Positions 1 through 8,024 of a stretch of 64,000 nt of DNA are shown one piece after another. The notes beneath the pieces were generated by a model, which did no database searches, was not told the DNA's origin, and saw nothing but the letters and a program-made list of their open reading frames with translations. The stretch's first letter is position 1. Every line of letters begins with the position of its first letter. Both the position numbers and the translations under genes were made by a program. Source of the DNA: Arthrobacter sp. Leaf337 (GTDB taxonomy: Bacteria; Actinomycetota; Actinomycetes; Actinomycetales; Micrococcaceae); assembly GCF_001423745.1 (NCBI RefSeq), contig NZ_LMPC01000029.1, positions 192,998 through 256,997 of the forward strand. The letters run 5' to 3'.

Positions 1-119
1 AGTGGTACGACGGCGGCGACCACTCCTTTGCGGTTGCGGGCAAGAAGCGCGATGCCGGGGAGATCGGCGCCTCCGTGGCAGCCCCGGTGGCGGCCTACCT
101 GAGATCACACAGCTCCTAA
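1..119 (+). CDS. Alpha/beta hydrolase, 3' end only (partial)
   Basis: An open frame enters from the left edge in frame 3 (first full codon at base 3) and ends with TAA at 117-119. The 38 visible residues start WYDGGDHSFAV and end AAYLRSHSS. GGDHSF followed by a short basic stretch resembles the C-terminal catalytic-histidine loop of the KANL3/Tex30-like alpha/beta hydrolases, which are often found as single small genes in actinobacteria. The substrate is unknown. The gene is convergent with the next one and ends only 10 bases before its stop. The assignment rests on one short motif and is tentative; the rest of the gene lies outside the window. Confidence 0.55.
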   Translation, partial: WYDGGDHSFAVAGKKRDAGEIGASVAAPVAAYLRSHSS

Positions 120-129
120 AGCTGGAAAC

Positions 130-2310
130 TCACTGCCTCGGTGCTGTGTGGGCCATGTTCGGGGGTACGGGCTCGTGGCGAAGGTACGTGCGCCGGAAAC
201 GGCCGGTGCCGGCAGTTAGTGCCCGCAGTTCCACCGCGTAGCGCAGCAGTTCCTGCTCCGGTATCTCAGCGCTGATCTCGGTACCGCTGCCGTCGGCCGA
301 GACGGTTCCGGTCAGCCGGCCGCGGCGGGACGAGAGGTCGCTCATGACCGCCCCCACGTAGTCGTCAGCGACACTGATGGTCACGGCCAGGACGGGTTCG
401 AGGAGTTGGATCCGCCCCGCAGCCGCTGCCTCCCGCAACGCCAGCGCCCCCGCTGCCTGGAACGCCGCGTCCGAGGAGTCGACGCTGTGTGCCTTGCCGC
501 CGGTCAGCGTCACCCGGATGTCCACCACCGGGAATCCTGCTGACACGCCTTTCTGCATCTGGGCCCGGACGCCCTTCTCCACGGAACCTATGTATTGCCC
601 CGGAATGACCCCGCCTACGGTCTTGTCGACGAACTCGAAGCCCGCGCCCCGGTCGAGGGGCTCCACATCGATGTCGCAGATGGCGTACTGGCCGTGGCCG
701 CCGGACTGTTTGACGTGGCGTCCATGGCCCGAGGCCGGCGCCGCGAACGTTTCCCGCAACGGCGTAATCACGTCGACGGTCTGCAGCTTGACCCCTTGCT
801 CGCGCAGTCTGTCCAGCACCACTTCGCCGTGGGCTTCACCCATGCACCAGAGGATCAGCTGATGGGTTTCGGGGTTCCGTTCCACCCGCAGCGTGGGGTC
901 TCCGGCGGCCACCTTTCCCAGGCTCTTGGCGAGGGCGTCCTCGTCGCTGCGGGTTGCTGCTTCCACCGCCACGGGCATCAGCGGCTCCGGCATGTCCCAC
1001 GAAACAACGAGAAGCGGCGCCTCCTTGGCGGATACGGTGTCGCCGGTCTCGGCATTCGCCAGCTTGGCGATCGCGCAGATATCCCCCGCCACGCAATATG
1101 GCACCGGCCGGAGGCTGGACCCCACCGGGGAGTAGAGGTGGGTGAGGCGCTCGTCGCTGTCATGGTCCTCGTGGCCCCGCTCGGCCAGCCCCCGGCCACT
1201 GACGTGTACCGCGGAATCCTCCCGCAGCGTGCCGGAGAAGACCCGCACCAGGCAGACGCGGCCCAGGAACGGATCCATGGTGGTCCGCACCACCTCGCCT
1301 GCCAGGGGTCCTGCGGGATCGCACTCCAGTGGTGCAGCCGGTTCGCCGGCAAGGCCGGTTACCTGCGGCAGGCTGCGTTCCAGCGGGGAAGGGAACGCCC
1401 GGGTCAGCATTTCCAGCAGTTCCGCCAGGCCCAGGCCAGTTTCGGCGGACGTTGCCAGCACCGGAAAGAATGTTCCCCCGGCGACGGCGGTCTCCAGGTC
1501 GCTGACGAGCGAGCCGACGTCGATCTCCTCACCGCCGAGGTAGCGGTCCATGAGGGTCTCATCCTCGCTCTCCGAGATGATTCCCTCGATGAGGGTGCCG
1601 CGGGCGCCTTCGGCCGCAGTGAGCTCTTCCGTGCCGGCTTGACGGACCTGCGGAGTCGGGGAGCCGGCGGAATAGTCCGACACTGTCTGCGAGAGGAGTG
1701 CCAGGAGCCCGGTGGTTGCCTCACCGGTACGCACAGGGAGGTAGGCCGGCACCACGGAGTCGCCGAACGAGCGCTGGCATGCGGCAACCGTGGCCTCGAA
1801 GTTCGCGCGGGGATGATCCAGCCGGCTGATCACAACTGCCCGCGGCATCCCGACCTGGTCGCACTCGGCCCAGAGTGCCGTGGTGGCAGCGTCGATGCCG
1901 TCGATGGCCGAGACCACGAACAAAGCCGCGTCCGCTCCCCGAAGTCCTGCGCGGAGTTCGCCGGTGAAATCACCGTAGCCCGGCGTGTCGAGGAGGTTGA
2001 CCTTGACGCCGTCCACCACCAGCGGGGCAACGGAAAGCACCACGGACCGCTGTTGGTGCACCTCGGAGGGCTCGGCGTCGCTGACGGTGTTCCCGTCCGT
2101 GATCGATCCCATCCGTGAGATGACGCCGGTCGCTGCCAGCAGCGCTTCCACCAGCATCGTCTTGCCCGCACCGGAGTGGCCCACGAGGACGACGTTGCGG
2201 ACTCTCTCCGGCGAATCGGCGGGAGCCCCGGCGGAGGCGTCCGCCCGCCGGGAATCAGAGGTGCCGCGGGCCGGGCTCTTGGCCCGGCCATTTGAGCCTT
2301 TTACCGACAT
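130..2310 (-). CDS. Elongation factor G-like translational GTPase (EF-G-2 / FusA2 type)
   Basis: A 726-residue protein with the EF-G domain plan. Near residue 45 is a P-loop (GHSGAGKT), then the G3 motif DTPGYGDF, followed by the domain II-V region with a typical domain IV segment (GGHGQYAICDIDVEPLDRG). The G4 position reads SRLD rather than NKxD, as seen in the EF-G-like subfamily distinct from the main FusA. Members are cytoplasmic GTPases thought to act on the ribosome; the exact role of this paralogue is not established. I start at the ATG at 2310 (MSVKGS), preceded by GGAG six bases upstream, rather than the in-frame TTG at 2316. It lacks the rpsL-rpsG-tuf context of the canonical fusA, supporting a paralogue. 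Confidence 0.88.
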   Translation of the reverse strand: MSVKGSNGRAKSPARGTSDSRRADASAGAPADSPERVRNVVLVGHSGAGKTMLVEALLAATGVISRMGSITDGNTVSDAEPSEVHQQRSVVLSVAPLVVDGVKVNLLDTPGYGDFTGELRAGLRGADAALFVVSAIDGIDAATTALWAECDQVGMPRAVVISRLDHPRANFEATVAACQRSFGDSVVPAYLPVRTGEATTGLLALLSQTVSDYSAGSPTPQVRQAGTEELTAAEGARGTLIEGIISESEDETLMDRYLGGEEIDVGSLVSDLETAVAGGTFFPVLATSAETGLGLAELLEMLTRAFPSPLERSLPQVTGLAGEPAAPLECDPAGPLAGEVVRTTMDPFLGRVCLVRVFSGTLREDSAVHVSGRGLAERGHEDHDSDERLTHLYSPVGSSLRPVPYCVAGDICAIAKLANAETGDTVSAKEAPLLVVSWDMPEPLMPVAVEAATRSDEDALAKSLGKVAAGDPTLRVERNPETHQLILWCMGEAHGEVVLDRLREQGVKLQTVDVITPLRETFAAPASGHGRHVKQSGGHGQYAICDIDVEPLDRGAGFEFVDKTVGGVIPGQYIGSVEKGVRAQMQKGVSAGFPVVDIRVTLTGGKAHSVDSSDAAFQAAGALALREAAAAGRIQLLEPVLAVTISVADDYVGAVMSDLSSRRGRLTGTVSADGSGTEISAEIPEQELLRYAVELRALTAGTGRFRRTYLRHEPVPPNMAHTAPRQ

Positions 2311-2713
2311 GAGCAACTCCAGGCGTCTTAGTCGTGAGCCGCCATGCGGCCTCTGTAAGACGATTCGACACCCTGAAGCGGCTGAACTTCAAGAGGGAGA
2401 TGCTGGCCCTGGCCTGCAGGGGCTACGGTTCGTCGTGCCACCACCCTTCCCAGGGGGTGGATGAAAGCTGTCCGCTCGGGAAAGCGCCCATGGAACCTGC
2501 CCCGCCGGCATGCGGATCTTTATCCTTCCAGCCGGAATGAAGGGAGAGTGTCAAAGTGCTCAAAAGAGTCATCATGGTGTGTCCTTCCGTTCGCTGCGTG
2601 GACCGCTGTGTCCAGGTAGGACTGAGCCTAACCGTGCAATGTTTCGCCGCAACGACGCAAGGTTTCCGGTGTGTATCAGTTACCTCACATGGCCCCTCAT
2701 GTCCTGGACGGGT
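2311..2713. other. Intergenic stretch without a supported gene
   Basis: About 400 bases between the start of the EF-G-like gene and the stop of the PadR gene. Open frames here have no ribosome binding site or recognisable protein. A weak 6-bp hairpin (CCACCC 2441-2446, GGGTGG 2455-2460) is present without a T tract. The stretch should contain the EF-G-like promoter on the minus strand, but no convincing -35/-10 pair was found. Confidence 0.5.
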
Positions 2714-3325
2714 TCACTCCGCAAGGATCAGGTACAGCGCCCGGCGGGCTTCATCAATCTTTTCGACGGCGGCCAGACGCTGTTCGTCGGTGGCCGCGAC
2801 CCGGAACTGGTGGATGACGCCCATGAGTTTGCCGACGCTCTGATGAAAGGCGGGCCCGGTTCCCTCGGGATCGGTGTTCCACGCGTTCCCCAGCTCCTCG
2901 GCATGCTCGGCTACATATGCGGTGCCGGCATCGGTGAGTGTGAATTCGGTGCGCCGGCCCTCACCGACAGGCGTGATGAGCTCTTCGTCGACGAGCTGCT
3001 GCAGCGTCGGGTACACGGAACCCGGACTCGGACGCCAGGCGCCGGACGTCTTCTCCGCGATCGTCTTGATCAGGCCGTACCCGTTGGACGGTGCTTCGGC
3101 CAAGAGCGAAAGTATGGCGGCGCGGACATCGCCCCTGTTCGCTCGGCGCGGGCCGCCCGGTCCAAAACCGGGCCCGAAGCCCGGCCCAAAGCCAGCGCCG
3201 AAACCCGCGCCGAAGCCCTTCCCGAAACCGCCGCCGTGCCCGTGGGGTCCCCGGCGGCTGCGGCCGCGCTCGAAACGTCCACGTTCCGGGCCGTTGTCTG
3301 AAAATTTGTCGTGAATGCCTCTCAT
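2714..3325 (-). CDS. PadR-family transcriptional regulator
   Basis: A 203-residue cytoplasmic DNA-binding protein. Residues 65-140 form the PadR winged helix (RGDVRAAILSLLAEAPSNGYGLIKTI, then SPGSVYPTLQQLVDEELI). Residues 150-203 form the C-terminal dimerisation helices. The N-terminal 60 residues are low complexity, with tandem Gly-Phe-Gly-X units at about 33-57. The start at 3325 (MRGIHDKF) is set by AAGGAGGA seven bases upstream; a longer in-frame start at 3364 would run into the operator. Immediately upstream is a 36-bp palindrome that is almost certainly its own operator, so autoregulation is expected. No obvious target gene such as an exporter is adjacent. Confidence 0.9.
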   Translation of the reverse strand: MRGIHDKFSDNGPERGRFERGRSRRGPHGHGGGFGKGFGAGFGAGFGPGFGPGFGPGGPRRANRGDVRAAILSLLAEAPSNGYGLIKTIAEKTSGAWRPSPGSVYPTLQQLVDEELITPVGEGRRTEFTLTDAGTAYVAEHAEELGNAWNTDPEGTGPAFHQSVGKLMGVIHQFRVAATDEQRLAAVEKIDEARRALYLILAE

Positions 3326-3364
3326 GAGGGCATCCTCCTTACGCCATTTGCTGTCGCCGACCAT

Positions 3365-3400
3365 CGGCGATACTTAACGATATATCGGTAAGTATCGCCG
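3365..3400. promoter_or_regulatory. 36-bp palindromic operator upstream of the PadR gene
   Basis: 17 of 18 base pairs match around a centre between 3382 and 3383; the only mismatch is 3377/3388. The core is CGATATATCG flanked by TACTTA and TAAGTA arms. It lies 40 bases upstream of the padR-family start, where an autorepressor site would sit. AT-rich dyads with ATAT centres are typical of PadR operators. The function is inferred from position and symmetry. Confidence 0.8.
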
Positions 3401-3486
3401 GTCAAGGTTTTTGACATACCGCTCGGGACGGCGTCTTGGCCCTTTTGTCGCGGCGCAGGAAATTGCGCAACCAGGGCAGGTCTGAC

Positions 3487-3521
3487 TTGCCATTGAGCGA
3501 ACGGACCGTAGACTCGGCCCA
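3487..3521 (+). promoter_or_regulatory. Predicted leaderless promoter of the small lipoprotein gene
   Basis: A -35-like TTGCCA (3487-3492), a 16-bp spacer and a -10-like TAGACT (3509-3514) place transcription start on or next to the ATG at 3521. There is no Shine-Dalgarno sequence, so the message is probably leaderless, which is common in actinobacteria. Prediction from spacing only. Confidence 0.5.
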
Positions 3522-3847
3522 TGTCACGTCGTGGGGGAACGGGGCCGTGCCGCAGTACTGCAGTGCGGGCTGTGCTCACCGTGTCGTTGGCCGGGTGTGC
3601 CTACGAGGACGCCGCCGGTACGCACACGGTCGCGGCGGCTTGCGTGGGCATCGACGAGGTCCAGATTTCACTTTCCCAGGATCCCCTGACGGGGACGGGT
3701 CTGCCGGCGCTCGTTCTGGACTGCTCAGGCGTGGTGTCACAGGTCGTGGAACTGCAGCCCGGATACGTCGGAGTCCATCTGACGCGTCAGGACCCCGGCG
3801 GCCCCTGGACCGGGGCTGTGGCCGGGATACGCATCACCGGCGAATGA
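3521..3847 (+). CDS. Small putative lipoprotein, function unknown
   Basis: A 108-residue protein. After an Arg-rich N-terminus (MSRRGG) comes a short hydrophobic stretch and the lipobox VSLAGC with Cys at about residue 26, suggesting lipid anchoring on the outer face of the membrane. The mature part (about 80 residues) has no family I recognise; it looks beta-rich and contains one further Cys (LDCSG) besides ACVG. The gene lies between the PadR gene (divergent) and hrpB (convergent). A promoter-like element places transcription start at the ATG. That this is a real gene is supported by the signal peptide and the promoter, but not by recognised homology. Confidence 0.6.
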   Translation: MSRRGGTGPCRSTAVRAVLTVSLAGCAYEDAAGTHTVAAACVGIDEVQISLSQDPLTGTGLPALVLDCSGVVSQVVELQPGYVGVHLTRQDPGGPWTGAVAGIRITGE

Positions 3848-3869
3848 GCCCGCACTGCCGGCGGCAGCG

Positions 3870-6548
3870 CTACATCCTGCTCTTGGTCCGGGCGGTGGCC
3901 GGCGCCGTCCACGGATCCTCCGGCCACGGATGCTTGGGGTAGCGGCCGCGCATCTCGGCCCGCACCTGCGCGTACGGCCCGGACCAGAACGACGCGAGGT
4001 CATCCGTTACCGCGAGCGGCCGCCGCGCCGGTGACAGTAGGTGGAACAGCACCGGGACCCGTCCGCCAGCCAGCCGCGGTGTTTCCGCCCAGCCGAAGCA
4101 TTCCTGGAGCTTGACCGCCACCACCGGCCTGCCGTCGTCGTGCTCGGCGTCCGGATAATCGATCCTGACGCGCGAGCCGCTCGGCACCTCCAGCGTCTCC
4201 GGCGCCAGTTCTCCCAGCCGGGCGGCATCGGGCCAAGGCAGGAGCCGCCGCAGTGGATCGGTGAGGTCGATGCCGGCCGTGGCCTTCCCGCCGGCAAGCG
4301 CCTCAAGTTCGGGCGCCAGCCAGTCGTCAAGGCGGGCCAACAGCGCTTCCTCGGAAACGTCCGGCCAGGGTCCGCCCAGTTCCCGGTGCAGCAGCGCGAG
4401 ACGGCGGCGCAAGGTGTCCGCCGCCGTCGACCATCCGATGGTTCCCAGCCCTTCCTTCGCCAGCGCCCGGGCCACTGCTGCGCGTCCTTCTGCGGCTGAC
4501 GGCCGCACCGGCGTCGAGGAAAGCAGGATTGCACCCAACCGGCGTTCGCGCCGGGCCTTGATCCGCCCCTGGTCGAATCCAGCTTCCACGGTTTCACTCA
4601 TCAGGTGCCGGGCCGCGGCCTCCGCCGTGTCAGCCGACAGCGGCGCGGCAGAACGGATGACGGCGCCGGTACCCGCGGCATCGCGGCCTTCCGCACGTGA
4701 AACCTCAGCGACCGCCAGCCATTCATGGCCTGACAGCGGGCTGCCTGCCGGAAGGCCGGCCCGGGTGCCGGACGAGAGCAGGTACCGTTCCCCCGCACCC
4801 GGGACGCGGTGCGCCACGCGGTCCGGGAAAGCGAGGCCGACGACGAACCCGACGGCCTCCTCGGCGGGCACCGGAGGAATGGCTTGGGATTTGCCGACGG
4901 CGGCACGTTCGTTGCGGACGATCGTTTCCATCCGCCGGACGTCCTCCTTCCAGCGCCGGGCCGCCGGATCGTTGCCCGAACGCAGCATGGCCAGCAGCCG
5001 GGTCAGGTCAGCGCCCGGGGCACGCTGGTCACCGGCCACGACGGCGACGGTCTCCGCCGCGGCGCGGTGGCCGACGGTTGCGGCGCCGTCGAGCAGGGCG
5101 CGGGCCAGGCGCGGGTCGGCGGGAACCCGTGCCAGGGTCTTGCCCAGCTCGGTGGCGAGGCCGTCCGGACCCACGGCACCCAGCTCGCGGAGGACCTCAA
5201 CCGCCTCCGCCATTGCCGCCGCAGGCGGGGCGTCAGGCAGGGCCAGGCCCCGTCCGCCGGGTGATCCCCAGCAGGCCAGGACCAGAGCCGCTCCGGTCAG
5301 GTCAGCCACCGCGATTTCCGGGATCTGGTGGGCCGGGGCTGCCCCGAAGGTCTTCTCGTCATAGCACCGGACCACCCGGCCGGGGCCCTGGCGTGCCGCG
5401 CGTCCGGCGCGCTGCACGGCGGAGGCGCGGGAGCAGGACACAGTCACCAGGCCGGACATGCCGCGGTTCGTGTCGCGCCGAGACTCGCGGGACAGGCCGG
5501 AGTCAACGACGAGCCGGACTCCCGGGACGGTCAGGGAGGATTCGGCCAGTGCGGTGGAGACGATGATCCTTGCACGGCCGCCGGGTTCCCGCCCCGACAC
5601 TGCACGGTCCTGTTCCGCCGGGCTTGCCTGGCCGTGCAGTTCCAGCACCTCTGCATCCGCCCGGCTGCGGAGGCGGGCCGCGACGTGCGACACTTCCCAC
5701 GCGCCGGGCACAAAAACCAGGGCGTCCACGTCCGCGTCCTCCGCGAGGGCTTCGGCATGTGCTGCCGCAGCGGTGTCCGCCACATGGTCCAGGAACGCGC
5801 GGGTCACGCCTCGGGTGTCCAGCCGCGCGACGCCGGCCGGTGCCCACCGGGTTTCCAGGGGGAACAGCGCGGAAGGACAGTCGACGACGCGCGCCGGGCC
5901 GCCGCCGTCGTCGTTCCCCCCGTTGCCCGCCCCGAGAAGGGCGGCGAAGCGCGGTGCATCCAGTGTGGCGGACATGGCCACCAGCATGAGGTCGCCGCGC
6001 AGCTCGCGGACCTCGGCGAGCATGCCGAGGAGCAGGTCGGTCTCCAGACCGCGCTCGTGCACTTCGTCAAGGATCACGGCCTCCACAGTCTCCAGTCCCG
6101 GGTCTGAGAGCAGCCGCTGCAGCAGGATGCCGGGCGTGACGAACTCGATCATGGTGCCCGCGCCGCAGATGCGTTCGCCGCGGACCGTGTAGCCGATGCG
6201 GTCTCCGAGCCGGCTGCCCTCCAGGGCAGCCAATCGTCGTGCCGCGGACCGCGCCGCGACACGGCGCGGCTGGGTCACGACGACGCGCGGGCTGCGGCCT
6301 TTCCGTCCGGCGGTAAACGTTGCGGTATCGGACCCGGCGGATGCGATGTTGGCGAGCAACGGCGGAACGAGGGTTGTCTTGCCCGTTCCGGGAGGTGCCT
6401 GGACCACGGCAGTCCCGCCCGGCCCTCCGGAACGCAGGGCGTCAGCCAGCTCCCAGAGCGACGCGGCAAAGGCCAGTCCCGCGCCAATAGCGTCCAAAGC
6501 GAAGGGCGGGTTGGGTCCGGCGGCTGGCGGGAGGAGCGGAGAAGTCAC
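3870..6548 (-). CDS. hrpB: ATP-dependent helicase HrpB
   Basis: An 892-residue DEAH-type superfamily 2 helicase. Motif I is APPGTGKTT near residue 52, motif II is DEVHERGLETDLLLG, motif III is MSATLD and motif VI is QRAGRAARQGPGRVVR. The C-terminal half matches the HrpB-specific region, ending with the conserved run before HPWPEDPWTA, so the protein is full length and slightly longer than the usual 800-850 residues. HrpB is a presumed RNA helicase of unknown physiological substrate; the gene is usually monocistronic, as here. The start is GTG at 6548 with a GGAGG just upstream (very close), so a start a few codons further in cannot be excluded. Confidence 0.92.
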   Translation of the reverse strand: MTSPLLPPAAGPNPPFALDAIGAGLAFAASLWELADALRSGGPGGTAVVQAPPGTGKTTLVPPLLANIASAGSDTATFTAGRKGRSPRVVVTQPRRVAARSAARRLAALEGSRLGDRIGYTVRGERICGAGTMIEFVTPGILLQRLLSDPGLETVEAVILDEVHERGLETDLLLGMLAEVRELRGDLMLVAMSATLDAPRFAALLGAGNGGNDDGGGPARVVDCPSALFPLETRWAPAGVARLDTRGVTRAFLDHVADTAAAAHAEALAEDADVDALVFVPGAWEVSHVAARLRSRADAEVLELHGQASPAEQDRAVSGREPGGRARIIVSTALAESSLTVPGVRLVVDSGLSRESRRDTNRGMSGLVTVSCSRASAVQRAGRAARQGPGRVVRCYDEKTFGAAPAHQIPEIAVADLTGAALVLACWGSPGGRGLALPDAPPAAAMAEAVEVLRELGAVGPDGLATELGKTLARVPADPRLARALLDGAATVGHRAAAETVAVVAGDQRAPGADLTRLLAMLRSGNDPAARRWKEDVRRMETIVRNERAAVGKSQAIPPVPAEEAVGFVVGLAFPDRVAHRVPGAGERYLLSSGTRAGLPAGSPLSGHEWLAVAEVSRAEGRDAAGTGAVIRSAAPLSADTAEAAARHLMSETVEAGFDQGRIKARRERRLGAILLSSTPVRPSAAEGRAAVARALAKEGLGTIGWSTAADTLRRRLALLHRELGGPWPDVSEEALLARLDDWLAPELEALAGGKATAGIDLTDPLRRLLPWPDAARLGELAPETLEVPSGSRVRIDYPDAEHDDGRPVVAVKLQECFGWAETPRLAGGRVPVLFHLLSPARRPLAVTDDLASFWSGPYAQVRAEMRGRYPKHPWPEDPWTAPATARTKSRM

Positions 6549-6605
6549 GCCTCCATTGTGCCCACTGTCCCGGTCGAGATTGTTCCAATCGACAAACAGG
6601 AAGTG

Positions 6606-7368
6606 TCAGCCTGCCGGTGCGCTGACCGCAATGAACGCGCCTTGCGGGTCGCCGATCACGGCGTTGCGAAAACCCGGCGTGTTCATCGGTGCCAGAACGA
6701 TGGTGCCGCCCAGGGTAACGGCGTGCTCTGCCAGGGCGTCCGCGTCGCGGACAGCGAAATTGACGCTCCAGTGCGGAGGGACTGCAACGCCGTCCGTCGC
6801 CGACACGACGGCGACGATTTCACCCGAGAGGCGCCAGAGCGCGAAGCCGGCGTCCGGCACGGAATCGAGTTCCCAGCCAAACATGGTGCCGTAGAACGAC
6901 GCCGCTGCGTCGATATCCGTCGTGTGCAGCGAACTCATCGCCCATGAGTCCGGTACATCGGCCAGCACGGCATCGTCGCCCCGGCCAGGCTCCGACAGGA
7001 AAAATGGCACCCCGGTGGCATCGGCCACCACGGCAAGGGCGCCTTCCGAGCCGACGCCAAAAGGTCCGGCCAAGACTCTGCCGCCGGCTTGCTCAGCGCG
7101 GACGAGACTTGGCCCGATGGCTTCGACACGGACGTGGGTGTTCCACGAAGGTCGGGACAACGGCGGCGCCTGGCCAATCCCGGCCACCGGCTGCCCGCGG
7201 AGACGCGCCGTAAAGTAGTCGCCCCTCGAGCCCGGACGGCATCGGCGCGGGATCGTCGAAACTCCAGCCGAAGAGCGGGCCGTAAAAATCCATGGCGGCA
7301 CGGGGATCCGGCTGGAAAGTGTCCACCCGGCACGGGGCGCCGACGGAACGGGTATCGCGGGCTGTCAT
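6606..7368 (-). pseudogene. Two-domain glyoxalase/VOC protein broken by a frameshift
   Basis: The N-terminal part reads in one frame from ATG at 7368 (MTARDTRSVGAPCRVDTFQPDPRAAMDFYG...) and the continuation (GDYFTARLRGQPVAG..., then the second VOC domain HTTDIDAAASFYGTMFGW...) in another, ending at 6606. The frames join if one base is removed from the C run at 7222-7225 (GGGG on the coding strand). Joined, the product would be about 253 residues with two VOC domains, a common actinobacterial arrangement annotated as hydroxylase or glyoxalase-like. Both halves keep family residues, so the lesion is recent, or is a sequencing error in a homopolymer. The 231-residue downstream frame alone starts with non-family sequence. 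Confidence 0.8.
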
Positions 7369-7389
7369 TGGTGCACCATTCTCCTGTGG

Positions 7390-7869
7390 TTAGCGGACGA
7401 TATTAAGCGGCTCGGTTCGTGCAGCACACGACGTCCTTTCGAGGGTAGCCCCGGTCCCATCGGCACGGTTGTTCCTGCCGGTATCGTCACACCAATCGAC
7501 GCCGTAAGGCACAGCCTCGACTGCAGCAGCTCCGGCTGCTGCAGTCGAGGGGACGACAAAGGTATAGGTAAAGGCGCCGGCGTCAGTCATAGGGGCTGTG
7601 GTCTCGATAACCTTCATACCGGCAGCATCCGTGAGGGTGACCTGGATGCGGGCGCCCTTGCCGTACCGGGGATTGCAGTCAGCATCTGGCGCCTGGACGG
7701 TCACCGTGTCGCCCGCTTTGGCACTGGGCGGGGTCACCGAATATGCGGGCGGAAGGCAGGGCGGTTCGCCGTTCCCCGGGGACACACCACAACCGGACAA
7801 CGAAGCGGCCACAATGGTCGCAACGGCCCCGACGCAAGCCGAAACTCGCCGGCTCACCCCGTACGGCAT
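7390..7869 (-). CDS. Putative lipoprotein with Ig-like beta domain
   Basis: A 159-residue protein with basic N-terminus (MPYGVSRR), hydrophobic segment and lipobox SLSGC with Cys at about residue 27. The mature region (PPSAKAGDTVTVQAPDADCNPRYG...GAFTYTFVVPSTAAAGAAAVEAVPYG) has the alternating pattern of a bacterial Ig-like or carbohydrate-binding beta sandwich. It holds several cysteines (CLPP, DCNP, DWCDD, SCAAR) that could form disulfides outside the cell. The function is unknown. GGGGGG precedes the ATG by five bases. The gene is convergent with nothing and is followed by the broken VOC gene on the same strand; co-transcription is possible but not indicated. Confidence 0.65.
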   Translation of the reverse strand: MPYGVSRRVSACVGAVATIVAASLSGCGVSPGNGEPPCLPPAYSVTPPSAKAGDTVTVQAPDADCNPRYGKGARIQVTLTDAAGMKVIETTAPMTDAGAFTYTFVVPSTAAAGAAAVEAVPYGVDWCDDTGRNNRADGTGATLERTSCAARTEPLNIVR

Positions 7870-7894
7870 GGTTGCCCCCCATTCAGATTGTCGC

Positions 7895-7912
7895 CTGTGG
7901 CTGTGGCTGTGG
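7895..7912. repeat. Three tandem CTGTGG hexamers
   Basis: A short exact hexamer repeat in the divergent gap between the lipoprotein gene and the 386-residue hypothetical gene. It could vary in copy number, but three units is weak evidence for anything functional. Confidence 0.5.
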
Positions 7913-8011
7913 CTTTAGCTGTCGCGGAGCCGGAACGACGTCGAGGAGCCAATGGTAGACCGGCTTCCTCAGGCACGCCTCCGCAGGCACCCTTGTTGCC
8001 TGGTCCGGGGC

Positions 8012-8024
8012 TAGGATCCCGTTA
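8012..8024 (+). promoter_or_regulatory. -10 element of a likely leaderless transcript
   Basis: TAGGAT (8012-8017) ends six bases before the ATG at 8024, the spacing that puts the transcription start on the start codon. No ribosome binding site is present. No good -35 hexamer was found. Confidence 0.4.

Noticed and set aside
595..2118. 507-codon plus-strand open frame opposite the EF-G-like gene
   Set aside because: Shadow of a strongly supported GTPase gene on the other strand; sequence is low in hydrophobic pattern and matches nothing.
2510..3301. Long plus-strand open frame opposite the PadR gene
   Set aside because: It is the mirror of the PadR coding region in high-GC DNA; no ribosome site and no protein family.
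7895..7912. CRISPR or satellite-type repeat
   Set aside because: Only three hexamer copies without spacers.
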